A DNA stretch of 64,000 nucleotides, from assembly GCF_009712035.1 (NCBI RefSeq), contig NZ_VILB01000008.1, positions 40,932-104,931 of the forward strand, given 5' to 3'. Positions 16,901 through 27,713 of this stretch are shown piece by piece (the stretch's first letter is position 1; every line of letters starts with the position of its first letter). This stretch comes from Anabaena sp. UHCC 0187 (lineage in GTDB: Bacteria > Cyanobacteriota > Cyanobacteriia > Cyanobacteriales > Nostocaceae). Position numbers and translations under genes: made by a program. The notes beneath the pieces are model-generated. The model searched no databases. It was not told the origin of the DNA and saw nothing but the letters and a program-made list of their open reading frames with translations.

Positions 16901-18001
16901 CTATTTCACATACCGACCAAAACCAAAATGAGGTTGGGCTTTACCGACTGAAGGCATTAACCAAGCTAAACCCTCCGTTGTTCCTATCCATAATTTATTA
17001 CCAATATCTGGTGCCAGGGTCAAAACTCGACTGGAAGGAAGTCCGGTAACTTGGTCTAAGACGGCTCCTGTATATGGGTTTAATCGGAGCAACCCATTGT
17101 TAGTACCCACCCATACACTACCATCTCTGGCAAACTTAACTGATGTCACGTTGCGTCCGCGCAGGGGAGTCACAGACCGTAATACAATACCATTTTTGGG
17201 ATTAATCACTAACAATTGATTTGGCATTCCTGCCCAAATTAATCCTTGGGGACTAATTGCTAAAGTCTGGACAGTCCCCCCAGGGAGATTTTCGATTCTC
17301 TTCATTAGTAAAGCACTGGAGGTATTCACCTTGACTATTCCCTCTAGCGTCCCAGCCCACAGTTGACCATCTGCATCTAAAGTCATGGCGTTAACACTAA
17401 CACCAGGCATATTTTTAACTGTGGTCATGATTAAGCCTTGGTCGGGACTAACCAGGGTTAAACCGGCATCAGTTCCTACCCACAAGTAACCCCGCTTATC
17501 AAGTAACAGTGATAATACTCGTTTGGAGGGTAATAATAAATTTTGGGCTGTAATTTGACTGGTTTGGGGGTCTATTCTGGTTAAACCCTCATTGTTTCCT
17601 ACCCACAAACGCCCTACTTTATCTTGTGCTAAAGCACTAATAGCAATATTTCGTAAACTAACACGGGAAATAACTTTGCCAGTATTGGGGTCAATGCGTG
17701 ATAGTCCGCGCCATGAACCTACCCAAAGATTACCTGTAAAATCTCCGAGTAAGTTACTAATGCGATAATCTACTTCTGTTTCCCCCTCTTGCAATTCTCT
17801 CTCGTTGGGTAAGGGTTTAATTCGTTCTGGTGGTGCTGCGGCTGGATAGGTGGGGGTAGAATTAGGTTGATTGAGAGTGGGATTTTTGTCTGTATTATCA
17901 ACCTTTTGAGCTTTAGCTGGTGTTACCATGTTTGGTAAAGCTATTAATCCCAGCAAGGCGGACATTATCAATAAATTAGTATGCTTGTGAAATAAAGTCA
18001 C
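16901..18001 (-). CDS. Exported two-component-regulator-type beta-propeller protein
   Basis: A 366-residue protein. A signal peptide covers about residues 1-32, ending TPAKAQ. Residues 33-75 are Pro/Asn-rich linker. Residues 80-360 are about six to seven repeats of the Reg_prop type, each with the pattern DxxGxLWVGTxxGLxRIxPxTG, for example KVGRLWVGNNEGLTRIDP and KRGYLWVGTDAGLTLVSP. These repeats form a beta-propeller. In other proteins they sense ligands before a kinase domain. Here no kinase or other effector follows, so it is a free-standing periplasmic propeller of unknown ligand. Confidence 0.8.
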   Translation of the reverse strand: MTLFHKHTNLLIMSALLGLIALPNMVTPAKAQKVDNTDKNPTLNQPNSTPTYPAAAPPERIKPLPNERELQEGETEVDYRISNLLGDFTGNLWVGSWRGLSRIDPNTGKVISRVSLRNIAISALAQDKVGRLWVGNNEGLTRIDPQTSQITAQNLLLPSKRVLSLLLDKRGYLWVGTDAGLTLVSPDQGLIMTTVKNMPGVSVNAMTLDADGQLWAGTLEGIVKVNTSSALLMKRIENLPGGTVQTLAISPQGLIWAGMPNQLLVINPKNGIVLRSVTPLRGRNVTSVKFARDGSVWVGTNNGLLRLNPYTGAVLDQVTGLPSSRVLTLAPDIGNKLWIGTTEGLAWLMPSVGKAQPHFGFGRYVK

Positions 18002-18208
18002 AGTTATATTCCTGCTGATAGAGTATCCAATTTTGACAAGGGAACAGGGAACTCCAGAAAAGGTAGAGGGGAAGGGGGCTTTCTAGGGAGGAAACAAGCC
18101 CTTCTTCCCTGCCTCTGATAATAATTTTTCTACTTTCGGTTGGAGTAAATTAGGATAGATTCAAGAATACTCCACTAATTGGTGTAATTACTAGCAGGAT
18201 AATCACTA

Positions 18209-18943
18209 ATGAGAGAACCCAGTAAAAATCTCAACCCTCTATTTACTCCAGCAGAAGTAGAAAAAATGGGGTTAACTTGGTTAGTAGCAGCGGCTATAGT
18301 CACAGTAATTATGTGGCAAATACCCATAGGAAATTATATTTTATACCCATTTTCTATTCTGGCAACATGGTTTCATGAAATGGGTCACGGTTTAATGGCC
18401 TTGATGTTGGGGGGACAGTTTCAACAATTAGAAATTTTTAGTAATGGTTCTGGCGTAGCTCATTATACTTTAAGTCGCACATGGGGATACCTTGGCATCG
18501 GCTTAGTCGCGGCTGCTGGTCCAATGGGGCCACCTATTGCCGGTGCAAGTTTAATTCTCGCTTCTCGCAGCTTGAAAACAGCTTCTTTGAGTTTAAAAAT
18601 TTTAGGTGGGTTTTTACTGCTATCTACATTAATTTGGGTGCGTTCTTGGTTTGGTTTTGTGGCCATTCCCCTGTTAGGTTTAATGATATTAGGAATTGCC
18701 TTAAAAACACCTCTTTGGGTACAAGGATTTGCAATCCAATTTTTAGGTGTGCAAGCTTGTGTAAGTACCTATCATCAATTGGATTATTTATTTAGTTATA
18801 CTGCTGGCCCCCTAGGATTATCAGATACAGGACAAATGCAGCGATATTTGTTTTTACCTTATTGGTTTTGGGGGCTATTAATGGCGATCGCTTCTTTAAT
18901 CATCTTAGTCCAAAGTCTTCGCATCGCCCATATCGAAAAATAA
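18209..18943 (+). CDS. M50-type site-2 protease-like membrane protein
   Basis: A 244-residue integral membrane protein with about six hydrophobic segments. A HEMGH zinc-protease motif (HExxH) lies within ATWFHEMGHGLMALMLGG at about residue 57. A conserved AAAGPMGPP loop follows near residue 105. This matches M50B-like peptidase families found in cyanobacteria. The usual second motif with an Asp ligand is not obvious (LDYLFSY is the nearest), so activity is uncertain. The likely role is membrane proteolysis or a chaperone-like function. No partner gene is adjacent. Confidence 0.75.
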   Translation: MREPSKNLNPLFTPAEVEKMGLTWLVAAAIVTVIMWQIPIGNYILYPFSILATWFHEMGHGLMALMLGGQFQQLEIFSNGSGVAHYTLSRTWGYLGIGLVAAAGPMGPPIAGASLILASRSLKTASLSLKILGGFLLLSTLIWVRSWFGFVAIPLLGLMILGIALKTPLWVQGFAIQFLGVQACVSTYHQLDYLFSYTAGPLGLSDTGQMQRYLFLPYWFWGLLMAIASLIILVQSLRIAHIEK

Positions 18944-18991
18944 GCAAAACAAAAGTAAAGCGTGATAACGCAAATTTACGCCAACGTGTAA

Positions 18992-20188
<1,197 letters not shown>

Positions 20189-20221
20189 AAATACTGCTAT
20201 GATAATATTTGGTTCATCTTT

Positions 20222-20295
20222 GGGGTTGTAGCTCAGTTGGATAGAGCGAGCGCCTCCTAAGCGCTAGGCCGTGCGTTCGATCCGCACCGATCCCA
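20222..20295 (+). tRNA. tRNA-Arg (anticodon CCU)
   Basis: A complete 74-base cloverleaf. The acceptor stem GGGGTTG pairs with CGATCCC (two G-U pairs), the D-arm is GCTC/GAGC, the anticodon stem is AGCGC/GCGCT with loop CTCCTAA giving anticodon CCT, and the T-arm is GTGCG/CGCAC with loop TTCGATC. The discriminator base is A and CCA is not encoded. Confidence 0.95.
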
Positions 20296-20506
20296 TTTAT
20301 ACTCTAATTAAGTTTGCTGTTGGGCTTTATAATCTTTTTTTGACTAACCGCAGAGGCGCAGAGGACGCAGAGGCAAGAGAAAATGCTTAACTAAATCGTG
20401 TTGGTTTATTTTTGTAAACTATCAGATTTATGTAGTCGTACTTTGCACTAAAGCACAACTACAAAGAAGTAAGAATTTGTGGTTCTGGATTTTTTCTGAA
20501 TTAAAT

Positions 20507-21550
20507 TTACTGTAATTTAGCGTGAGCAGCTAAAATGATTCTTTCTGTTTCTTCCCAATTGATACATTTATCTGTTACGGAAACACCATATTGCAAGTCT
20601 TCTCGTTTTCCGGTAATCGGTTGGCTACCTTCGTACAAGTTCGATTCTAGCATCATGCCGACAATTGAAGTATTTCCATCTACTATTTGCTGAATAATAT
20701 TTTCAAACACCATAGATTGTAATCTGTAATCTTTGTTAGTATTACCATGACTACAATCAACTACTATTCTTGGTGATAAGTTAGCTGCTTTTAATTGTTC
20801 TTCTACTAATTTAATGTTCTCTGCATCAAAATTAGGCTGAGTTCCTCCCCGCAAAATTACATGGCCATGAGCATTTCCTCTAGTTTGAAATACGCTTACT
20901 TGTCCTTTTTGATTAATACCCAGGAAATTATGCGGTGTGTTCGCTGATTTGAGCGCATTTACAGCAACTTGAATATTACCGTCTGTACCATTTTTGAAAC
21001 CCACCGGCATAGATAAACCACTGGCCATTTCTCGGTGTGTTTGTGATTCGGTGGTTCTTGCGCCAATTGCTGACCAAGATACCAATTCACTGATATATTG
21101 AGGAATGATCGGATCAAGTGCTTCTGTGGCAGTTGGTAATCCTAATTCTGTCAACTTTAATAGTAAGTTTCTGGCAATTGATATTCCTCGTTCTACTTGA
21201 AAGGAATCATCCATTTCTGGATCATTAATTAATCCTTTCCAGCCTACAGTAGTTCTCGGTTTTTCAAAGTAAACTCGCATAATTAATAGCAGTTTATCCT
21301 CAACTTTTTCGGCTAAACCTAGTAACTTTTCTCCATATTCTATGGCTGCTTTCGGATCATGAATTGAACAAGGACCCACGACAACAAATTTACGCCGATT
21401 TTCAAAATCTAGAATATTTTCTATTTCTTGTCTGAATTTTAAAATTGTATTTTCAGCAGTTTTAGTTAAAGGTAATTTTGCTTTTACTTCATTAGGAGTT
21501 GGTAAAACATGAGAACTCTTAATGTTAGTGTTAATTAATTTGTGAATCAT
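20507..21550 (-). CDS. 3-deoxy-7-phosphoheptulonate (DAHP) synthase, AroG/F/H-like class
   Basis: A 347-residue cytoplasmic enzyme that condenses phosphoenolpyruvate and erythrose-4-phosphate, the first shikimate step. Family motifs are VVVGPCSIHDPKAAIEYG, MRVYFEKPRTTVGWKGLINDP, SWSAIGARTTESQ, MPVGFKNGTDG, VILRGG and VDCSHGN. These belong to the E. coli AroG/F/H type (I-alpha). The gene at 61317-62363 encodes the other type (I-beta), so the window has both. The N-terminal 45 residues resemble the regulatory region of E. coli enzymes, so feedback control by an aromatic amino acid is likely but which one is unknown. Confidence 0.93.
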   Translation of the reverse strand: MIHKLINTNIKSSHVLPTPNEVKAKLPLTKTAENTILKFRQEIENILDFENRRKFVVVGPCSIHDPKAAIEYGEKLLGLAEKVEDKLLLIMRVYFEKPRTTVGWKGLINDPEMDDSFQVERGISIARNLLLKLTELGLPTATEALDPIIPQYISELVSWSAIGARTTESQTHREMASGLSMPVGFKNGTDGNIQVAVNALKSANTPHNFLGINQKGQVSVFQTRGNAHGHVILRGGTQPNFDAENIKLVEEQLKAANLSPRIVVDCSHGNTNKDYRLQSMVFENIIQQIVDGNTSIVGMMLESNLYEGSQPITGKREDLQYGVSVTDKCINWEETERIILAAHAKLQ

Positions 21551-21822
21551 GGCAGAAATATTTTGAATTGTGTTATACGGTAATCATCCTATCTAAAATA
21601 TTTGTGAAGCCGTTTTTTATGTTCTTTAAGTCTAAATTAGTTAAAAAAAACAAGTTACACAAATGAGATCAGATGGCTATATGCAAGGGTTGATATATTA
21701 ATATACACAGTTTTTGAGAAAAATACAAGATAATTAATACCTTAAGTTAGACAAAAGGCTCCTATCCCCAACTGTTTCAAGAAGTCGGGGATATTTGGGG
21801 AAAATTGCTATATTTAGCAACT

Positions 21823-22200
21823 CTACTCAATTTTACCAGTGGTTATTAACATATAGCTTAATAACCAATTTGCTGATGTAGCTCTGCGAGTTTGTCGAGG
21901 CCCAAATTCACCAATTTTGTAACCTTTAAAACCGAGTTTTTCCTTGAGTAGCTGTTTATTTTCTGGAGGAATAGAACGAGTTAATTTCATAATTGCTGGA
22001 CGAGAATCAATAAAATCCGGTGGTTGTGGATATTCATCTCTCCAGGTTACTGCTACTTCACTATTAGTCCATGTGTCTGTAATGGGATTATAGCGATAAC
22101 CCAGGTGATACCATAATAATTTTTTTACAGTATCATCATCAATTTTATCGTTAATGATTGCCCAAATTGTTTCTGTATTCAGTGCTGGAAGATTAGACAT
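21823..22200 (-). CDS. DUF1823 family protein
   Basis: A 125-residue conserved cyanobacterial protein starting at MSNLPALNTETIWAIINDKI (ATG 22200); the longer start at 22239 adds residues that look unrelated. It has the family features DDTVKKLLWYHLGYRY, W-containing TDTWTNSEVAVTWRDEYP and PPDFIDSRPA. No signal peptide or membrane segment is seen. The function of the family is unknown. The upstream region carries a tandem ACCAATT repeat. Confidence 0.75.
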   Translation of the reverse strand: MSNLPALNTETIWAIINDKIDDDTVKKLLWYHLGYRYNPITDTWTNSEVAVTWRDEYPQPPDFIDSRPAIMKLTRSIPPENKQLLKEKLGFKGYKIGEFGPRQTRRATSANWLLSYMLITTGKIE

Positions 22201-22231
22201 AATTTTTAAGGAATCGGTGACAGGTAAGAAT

Positions 22232-22259
22232 TTTACCAATTACCAATTACCAATTACCA
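22232..22259. repeat. Tandem TTACCAA heptamer repeat
   Basis: About four copies of the seven-base unit lie upstream of the DUF1823 gene, another STRR-type repeat. Confidence 0.7.
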
Positions 22260-22298
22260 GCTATTACAGATATAATCAGTGTTCAAACCCACAAAATA

Positions 22299-23087
22299 TT
22301 ACTTAGCAAATATTTCTGCAAAAAACTGCCGCATAGCTTGCCAAGAACGCTGATCTGCACTTGAATTATAAACAGCACCTTTGGGGTTATTTTTAGCTTC
22401 TGGGTTAGTAAAAGCATGAAGCGCACCACCATAGGATATTAATTGCCAGTTGACATTGCCTAGACGCATTTCTCTTTGAAAAGCTTGCACTTGCTGTTCG
22501 GGAACAAAGGGATCATCAGCGCCATGCAATACTAATACTTTAGCTTTAATATTTTTAGCATCGTTAGGATCAGGCGTGTCCAGGTTGCCATGAAAACTGA
22601 CTACACCCGCAATATTGACACCACTGCGAGCTAGTTCTAAGACTGTACCACCACCGAAGCAGTAACCAATAGCAGCAATGCGTTTAGAGTCAGTCAAGGG
22701 ATACTTTTGTAAAACTTGTAACCCAGCTTTTGCTCGTTCCCGCAGTAATTTCCGATCTTGACGATAAATAGTGGCTTGTTTGCCTGATTCTTCGATGTTT
22801 TTTGGTCTAATTCCTTTACCATAAATATCGGCTGCAAAAGCCACATATCCCAACTTGGCTAACTGTTGAGTCCGTTTTTTGGTATAAGACTGTAACCCAT
22901 TCCATTCATGAACTACTAATACACCAGGGCGCTTAACTTTAATAGCATCATCATAAGCAAGATATCCTTCTAATACTGTATTTCCTTGCTTGTACTCAAT
23001 TATTTTAGTTTTAATTTCTGCTAATACATGAGTGGAACTTAACAATATTACCGCAGGTGTCAGCAAAACAGAAAGTAAAAATTTCAT
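22299..23087 (-). CDS. Exported dienelactone hydrolase family protein
   Basis: A 262-residue alpha/beta hydrolase. A signal peptide covers about residues 1-23, ending STHVLAE. The catalytic Cys is in AIGYCFGGGTVLE, the Asp in LHGADDPFVP and the His in GGALHAFTNPEA, the full Cys-Asp-His triad of the family. An upstream Glu often found in this family is in the GVLVVHEWNGL loop. It probably hydrolyses a small ester or lactone in the periplasm. The natural substrate is unknown. It is transcribed alone. Confidence 0.88.
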   Translation of the reverse strand: MKFLLSVLLTPAVILLSSTHVLAEIKTKIIEYKQGNTVLEGYLAYDDAIKVKRPGVLVVHEWNGLQSYTKKRTQQLAKLGYVAFAADIYGKGIRPKNIEESGKQATIYRQDRKLLRERAKAGLQVLQKYPLTDSKRIAAIGYCFGGGTVLELARSGVNIAGVVSFHGNLDTPDPNDAKNIKAKVLVLHGADDPFVPEQQVQAFQREMRLGNVNWQLISYGGALHAFTNPEAKNNPKGAVYNSSADQRSWQAMRQFFAEIFAK

Positions 23088-23502
23088 AACTTTATTCAGT
23101 ATTCAAAATTGATTATGGTGAATTATCACCATAAAACCCGACCAAATAAAAGTCATTATTTTGAAAATAATTGCTACAATTCTGCTTTTAGCTTCTGTAC
23201 AATATGTCTCAGCTATCAAAAAAGAATTCAGTAGTTAAAAGTTGCAGGAGTATGGTTTAGGCCACACTACGCTACGCTATCAGAATGAACTTTTTGTATA
23301 ACTGGCATAGGAATAGAGATAGATTCAATCATTTAATGTATAAAACCGTACTTAATTGATGCTAATCTCCTAACTTCTGTATTCTGTTTAGTAAGATTGC
23401 CATTCTAGCAATGCGAAATTTTGTCGTAACGCTAAATTATTAGTTATATAAGAAAAATCAATCGTTGTTCCCACCTAATTTATCGGCTATTAACTCACTA
23501 CC
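23088..23502. other. Divergent intergenic region
   Basis: About 415 bases between the hydrolase (minus) and the oligopeptidase (plus). It contains a fragment of a dispersed repeat (GGCCACACTACGCTACGC near 23260), related to the repeat near 3510. No other feature was seen. Confidence 0.45.
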
Positions 23503-25608
23503 ATGCGTGCAACTGCTACTATTTATCAGAATCCCCTACTTCAAAGCTCTGGTTTACCCGCGTTTGCGGCTATTGAATCGGAGCAAGTCGAACCAGCTTT
23601 TAGTTATCTGTTAGCCGAACTTGAGAAGCAGTTAACTGGCTTGGAGACAAATATAGAGCCTACTTGGAGCGGCTTAGTAGAACCTCTAGAAAAATTGACA
23701 GAACGGCTAAATTGGAGTTGGGGGATACTGAATCATTTAATGGGTGTAAAAAATAGTCCAGAACTACGTATTGCCTATGAAAAGGTACAGCCACAAGTAG
23801 TCCAGTTTATGAATATTCTGGGTCAAAGCAAACCCATTTATAATGCTTTTAAAGCAATTAGAAATAGTTCTACTTGGGAAACTTTAGATTCAGCCCAACA
23901 ACGAATTATCAAAGCTGCCATTCGAGATGCAGAATTGTCTGGTGTTGGTTTAGAAGGAAAAGACAGAGAACGTTTTAACGCTATTCAGATGGAATTAGCA
24001 GAACTGGCAACTAGATTTGCGAATCACGTTCTCGATGCCACTAAAGGCTTTATTTTAATACTCACCACCCTAGATGACATTGATGGCTTACCAAGTAGCT
24101 TGTTGAGTCTTGCAGCCCAAGTAGCGCGGGCGGCTGGAGAAGAAAATGCCACACCAGAACATGGCCCTTGGCATATTACTTTAGATTTTCCCAGCTATTT
24201 CCCCTTCATGCAGCACAGTACCCGACGGGATTTACGGGAAAAACTCTATAAAGCTTATATTACCAGGGCATCGGCTGGGGAATTAGATAATAATCCTTTG
24301 ATTATCCGTATTTTAGAATTACGTCAAGAACTAGCTCAATTAATTGGCTTTGAAAGTTTTGCGGAACTCAGTTTGGCTAGTAAGATGGCCAAGGATGTTC
24401 CCGCTGTTGAAAAGCTCTTAGAAGAACTCCGTCAAGCTAGTTATCATGCTGCTGTCAAAGACTTAGAGCAACTCAAAGCCTTTGCTCAAGCTCAGGGCGC
24501 AACAGAAGCCGAAAATTTGCAACATTGGGATATTAGCTTTTGGGCTGAACGTCAACGGGAAGAAAAATTTGCCTTTACGGCTGAAGAATTACGTCCCTAT
24601 TTCCCCCTCCCTCAAGTGCTAGATGGCTTATTTGGGCTGGTAAAAAGGCTTTTTGGTGTGAGGGTGACTCCTGCTGATGGCCAAGCCCCAATATGGCATG
24701 AGGATGTCCGCTATTTCCAAATTGCGGATAAATATGGTGAACCTATTGCTTATTTTTACTTAGATGCTTACAGCCGTCCCGCAGAAAAACGCGGTGGTGC
24801 TTGGATGGATGCTTGCATTCACCGTCGTAAAGTCACAGAAAATGGTGTGACTACAATTCGCCTACCTGTAGCTTATTTGATTTGTAACCAAACTCCCCCT
24901 GTGGATGGTAATCCTAGTTTGATGGCTTTTGATGAGGTGGAGACATTGTTCCATGAATTTGGACATGGCTTACATCATATGCTAACTAAGGTGGATTATT
25001 TGGGGGCAGCAGGTATTAATAATGTTGAATGGGATGCGGTGGAATTACCGAGCCAGTTTATGGAAAACTGGTGTTATGACCGCCAGACATTGTTTGGTAT
25101 GGCTAAACATTATCAAACAGGGGAATCATTACCGGAGCATTATTACCAAAAGTTGTTGGCAGCACGTAACTATATGAGTGGTTCAACTATGTTGCGGCAA
25201 CTGGACTTTAGTAGTGTTGATTTGGAATTACACTACCGCTATTCTCCCAATAGTCAGGAAACCGTGACAGATGTGCGACACCGCATTGCTAAGTTAACAA
25301 CTGTATTACCACCATTACCGGAGGATGCGTTTCTATGTGCTTTCGGTCATATTTTTGAAGGTGGTTATGCAGCCGGATACTATAGCTATAAGTGGGCTGA
25401 AGTTCTCAGTGCTGATGTTTTTGCTGCTTTTGAAGAAGCGGGCTTAGAAGATGAAATCGCCATCCATACTATTGGCAGACGTTACCGAGATACGGTGTTA
25501 GCACTAGGTGGCAGCCAGCATCCAATGGATGTCTTTAAAACCTTCCGGGGACGAGAACCCAGTACCAAGGCTTTACTTAAGCACAATGGGCTGCTGACTA
25601 CTATCTAA
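23503..25608 (+). CDS. prlC: M3 family oligopeptidase (oligopeptidase A type)
   Basis: A 701-residue cytoplasmic zinc metallopeptidase of the thimet/OpdA family, full length for the family. The active site is FHEFGHGLHHML (HExxH) at about residue 485, with the third ligand Glu in NVEWDAVELPSQFMENW about 25 residues later. The substrate-binding C-terminal region includes HIFEGGYAAGYYSYKWAEVLSADVF. It degrades short peptides released by proteases and signal peptides. It is monocistronic. There is no signal peptide. Confidence 0.93.
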   Translation: MRATATIYQNPLLQSSGLPAFAAIESEQVEPAFSYLLAELEKQLTGLETNIEPTWSGLVEPLEKLTERLNWSWGILNHLMGVKNSPELRIAYEKVQPQVVQFMNILGQSKPIYNAFKAIRNSSTWETLDSAQQRIIKAAIRDAELSGVGLEGKDRERFNAIQMELAELATRFANHVLDATKGFILILTTLDDIDGLPSSLLSLAAQVARAAGEENATPEHGPWHITLDFPSYFPFMQHSTRRDLREKLYKAYITRASAGELDNNPLIIRILELRQELAQLIGFESFAELSLASKMAKDVPAVEKLLEELRQASYHAAVKDLEQLKAFAQAQGATEAENLQHWDISFWAERQREEKFAFTAEELRPYFPLPQVLDGLFGLVKRLFGVRVTPADGQAPIWHEDVRYFQIADKYGEPIAYFYLDAYSRPAEKRGGAWMDACIHRRKVTENGVTTIRLPVAYLICNQTPPVDGNPSLMAFDEVETLFHEFGHGLHHMLTKVDYLGAAGINNVEWDAVELPSQFMENWCYDRQTLFGMAKHYQTGESLPEHYYQKLLAARNYMSGSTMLRQLDFSSVDLELHYRYSPNSQETVTDVRHRIAKLTTVLPPLPEDAFLCAFGHIFEGGYAAGYYSYKWAEVLSADVFAAFEEAGLEDEIAIHTIGRRYRDTVLALGGSQHPMDVFKTFRGREPSTKALLKHNGLLTTI

Positions 25609-25688
25609 GGGTGTAGGGGTGTAGGGATCTAGAGGAGAATATTTTTCTTTTTCTTCTCATGTACCAATTACCCATTCCCTCAGTAAAT

Positions 25689-25925
25689 TTACATGACAAC
25701 TTCTTCCCGTTGGCAATCAAAGAAAAGCTCAAAAACAGTATCAGGAATCATCTGACGGATATGCTGAATATAGCCTTCGGCATCCGCACGACTCCGAAAC
25801 CGAGAAACAATTACTTTCTCTTGTTCGGTAACGACACGAGCTACAGCCCAACCATTCAGCCTTTTTTTATAGGCAATAGCTTGATTTTCTGAAGTGGTAT
25901 CTTTGTAATCCGTATTTTGTGGCAT
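25689..25925 (-). CDS. Conserved hypothetical protein (78 residues)
   Basis: A 78-residue soluble protein, with AIAYKKRLNGWAVARVV, VSRFRSRADAEGYIQHIRQM and a C-terminal DTVFELFFDC. The pattern of strand, charged turn and amphipathic helix (RADAEGYIQHIRQMIP) looks like a small SPOR-like or ferredoxin-like fold, but I do not recognise a named family. An overlapping ORF on the other strand is a shadow. It is convergent with the oligopeptidase gene. Confidence 0.6.
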   Translation of the reverse strand: MPQNTDYKDTTSENQAIAYKKRLNGWAVARVVTEQEKVIVSRFRSRADAEGYIQHIRQMIPDTVFELFFDCQREEVVM

Positions 25926-26149
25926 GATTATTTTATGCGTATGAACTTGAGTGAAGGGCGTTAGTATGTCTTTTAGTCAAAGATGTACTAGCTCTTTTTA
26001 TTGATGATGCCACCTTGTTATTACATATTTTAAAAATTGTCAATACCTGGTGCAACAACTGAATCTTTTGACAATGTTTAGTTTTATTTGATTCCAACGA
26101 GTATATACTGATTTATTCAGTGTTTAAACTCACATAAAAACGAAAAATG

Positions 26150-26168
26150 TTGGTATAAACTATACCAA
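26150..26168 (+). promoter_or_regulatory. Palindromic operator candidate upstream of the ATP-grasp gene
   Basis: TTGGTATA-AAC-TATACCAA is a perfect 8-bp inverted repeat with a 3-base centre, 36 bases before the start at 26204. It contains GTA-N7-TAC, one base short of the NtcA consensus GTA-N8-TAC, so it is more likely the site of another dimeric regulator. Confidence 0.5.
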
Positions 26169-26203
26169 GCTTCAATTATTTGAGATTATCTTGCAAAATA
26201 AAA

Positions 26204-27205
26204 ATGTCAATCACATCAATCATCAAAAAAGTCGCATTACAAATAGGGGCTGTAGTTTTAGTTGAACCAGAATATGAATTTGTGGGACATATTACTTTTA
26301 AAAATGGTAAAAGGTCAGTTTTTAGTTATGCCAAATTAGATATTAACGGTTTGGCTTCAGCAGATTTAGCCAAAGATAAAGCCTATGCTAATTTTTTCTT
26401 AAAGCAGTTTGGATATAGAGTGACAGAGGGAAAGACATTTTTTGCTGATAAGTTATGTGCTAAATTAGCAAACCCTAGAAATATTGATGATGGATTTAAT
26501 TATGCACAATCAATGGGATTTCCGGTAATTGTTAAACCGCTGAATCTTAGTCAAGGAATATTGGTGACTAAGGTATATAATCAAGCAGAATATTATGATG
26601 TAGCTAATAAAATATTCCAAATTAAATCAGGATTGATTGTGGAAAAGTTTTATAGTGGTAATGACTATAGAATTGTGGTTTTAGATAACGAAGTGATTGC
26701 CGCTTACCAAAGAATCCCCTTATTTGTTCTTGGTAATGGTAAATCTAATGTTTTAGAATTACTTCAACAAAAGCAGGCAAAATTTATTAGTGCGGGTAGA
26801 AAAAATGTTGTTAAATTTGATGATTTCCGCATTTTCCAAAAATTACAAACACAAAATCTTGATTGGGATAGTGTAATTCCTCATGATCATATTGTCTATC
26901 TTTTGGATAGTGCTAATTTATCCAGTGGTGGAGAAGCAGTAGATTTTTCGGACAATATTCATCCTGATTTTCAGAAATTAGCAATTAATATTACCAAAGA
27001 TATCGGACTAAGATTAGCAGGGGTGGATATACTCACCCATGATATAACTATGCCGATGGTAGATTATACCCTCATTGAAGTAAATGGTTCTCCTGGATTA
27101 AATCACTATGCTGCTAGTGGTGAGGTAGCAGCTAAGAGAGTGGAAGAATTATATCTGAAAATTCTCCAAGCTTTGGAAAATGATAGTTATAACTTCCCCT
27201 CCTGA
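26204..27205 (+). CDS. ATP-grasp enzyme related to cyanophycin synthetase/glutathione synthetase
   Basis: A 333-residue protein (start MSITSIIKK at 26204; eight more residues are possible upstream). It has the ATP-grasp fold: the A-domain FGYRVTEGKTFF, an ATP-binding Lys in GFPVIVKPLNLSQGILV, VEKFYSGNDYRIVVLDNEVIAAYQR, and the metal-binding LAGVDILTHD and LIEVNGSPGLNHY near the C-terminus. These match the ATP-grasp part of cyanophycin synthetase, but the Mur-ligase domain is absent. It probably ligates an amino acid or peptide to a carboxylate. The substrate is unknown and no precursor peptide gene is obvious nearby. Confidence 0.78.
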   Translation: MSITSIIKKVALQIGAVVLVEPEYEFVGHITFKNGKRSVFSYAKLDINGLASADLAKDKAYANFFLKQFGYRVTEGKTFFADKLCAKLANPRNIDDGFNYAQSMGFPVIVKPLNLSQGILVTKVYNQAEYYDVANKIFQIKSGLIVEKFYSGNDYRIVVLDNEVIAAYQRIPLFVLGNGKSNVLELLQQKQAKFISAGRKNVVKFDDFRIFQKLQTQNLDWDSVIPHDHIVYLLDSANLSSGGEAVDFSDNIHPDFQKLAINITKDIGLRLAGVDILTHDITMPMVDYTLIEVNGSPGLNHYAASGEVAAKRVEELYLKILQALENDSYNFPS

Positions 27206-27220
27206 CTTGGTGAATTCTGA

Positions 27221-27574
27221 CTACAAATTTTTCCCTAGTAGTGATTCGAGTTCCGCTGACAAAGAGTTCATATCTGCGACCCTAGCTACGATTAGACTAT
27301 CATCTCCGGCATCGTTTAATCGAGATTTCCAATAGTTAATACTCTCAGCATTATTCATCCAAAACTCAACTACCGTATCTACCACTTGATCTAAGTTCCA
27401 ACCCCATTTTATAGGAACTGGTTCTATAGATGCTAGAAAGGCATCTAAAGTACAAATGTGAGTTCCTAGATATTCTATGCCTTGGTGCTGTGGTTTAGCT
27501 AAACTCTGTTGTTGGTGATTGAAAAAATGCAAAACAGGAGATACCCCTACCAGATTGAAGCTGTATTTAATCAT
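27221..27574 (-). CDS. Hypothetical protein with an upstream CIRCE element
   Basis: A 117-residue soluble protein I do not recognise. It starts at ATG 27574 with an excellent ribosome site, AGGAGG. Trp-rich segments are visible, for example PIKWGWNLDQVVDTVVEFWM and SINYWKSRLNDAG, followed by an acidic C-terminus MNSLSAELESLLGKNL. It has no membrane segment. A perfect CIRCE operator lies about 140 bases upstream, so HrcA-type heat-shock control is likely. Convergent with the ATP-grasp gene, 15 bases apart. Confidence 0.65.
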   Translation of the reverse strand: MIKYSFNLVGVSPVLHFFNHQQQSLAKPQHQGIEYLGTHICTLDAFLASIEPVPIKWGWNLDQVVDTVVEFWMNNAESINYWKSRLNDAGDDSLIVARVADMNSLSAELESLLGKNL

Positions 27575-27713
27575 TCTCGTCCTCCTAATGAATTCATCAA
27601 TTGCCGAGAAACCTGAATTTTAGGCAAAAAACTATTAAGGAAAAGTCCGTTAACTCCATTGAGAAAAAGTAGATTTTCTGCCTACTACATCAGTTTCAAT
27701 ATGAGGTCAGAAA

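Noticed and set aside
25659..25892. 77-codon plus-strand frame opposite the 78-residue gene
   Set aside because: The minus-strand frame has a more protein-like sequence; the plus frame looks like its shadow.
26150..26168. NtcA binding site upstream of the ATP-grasp gene
   Set aside because: GTA and TAC are separated by seven bases, not the eight of the NtcA consensus; kept only as a generic palindrome.
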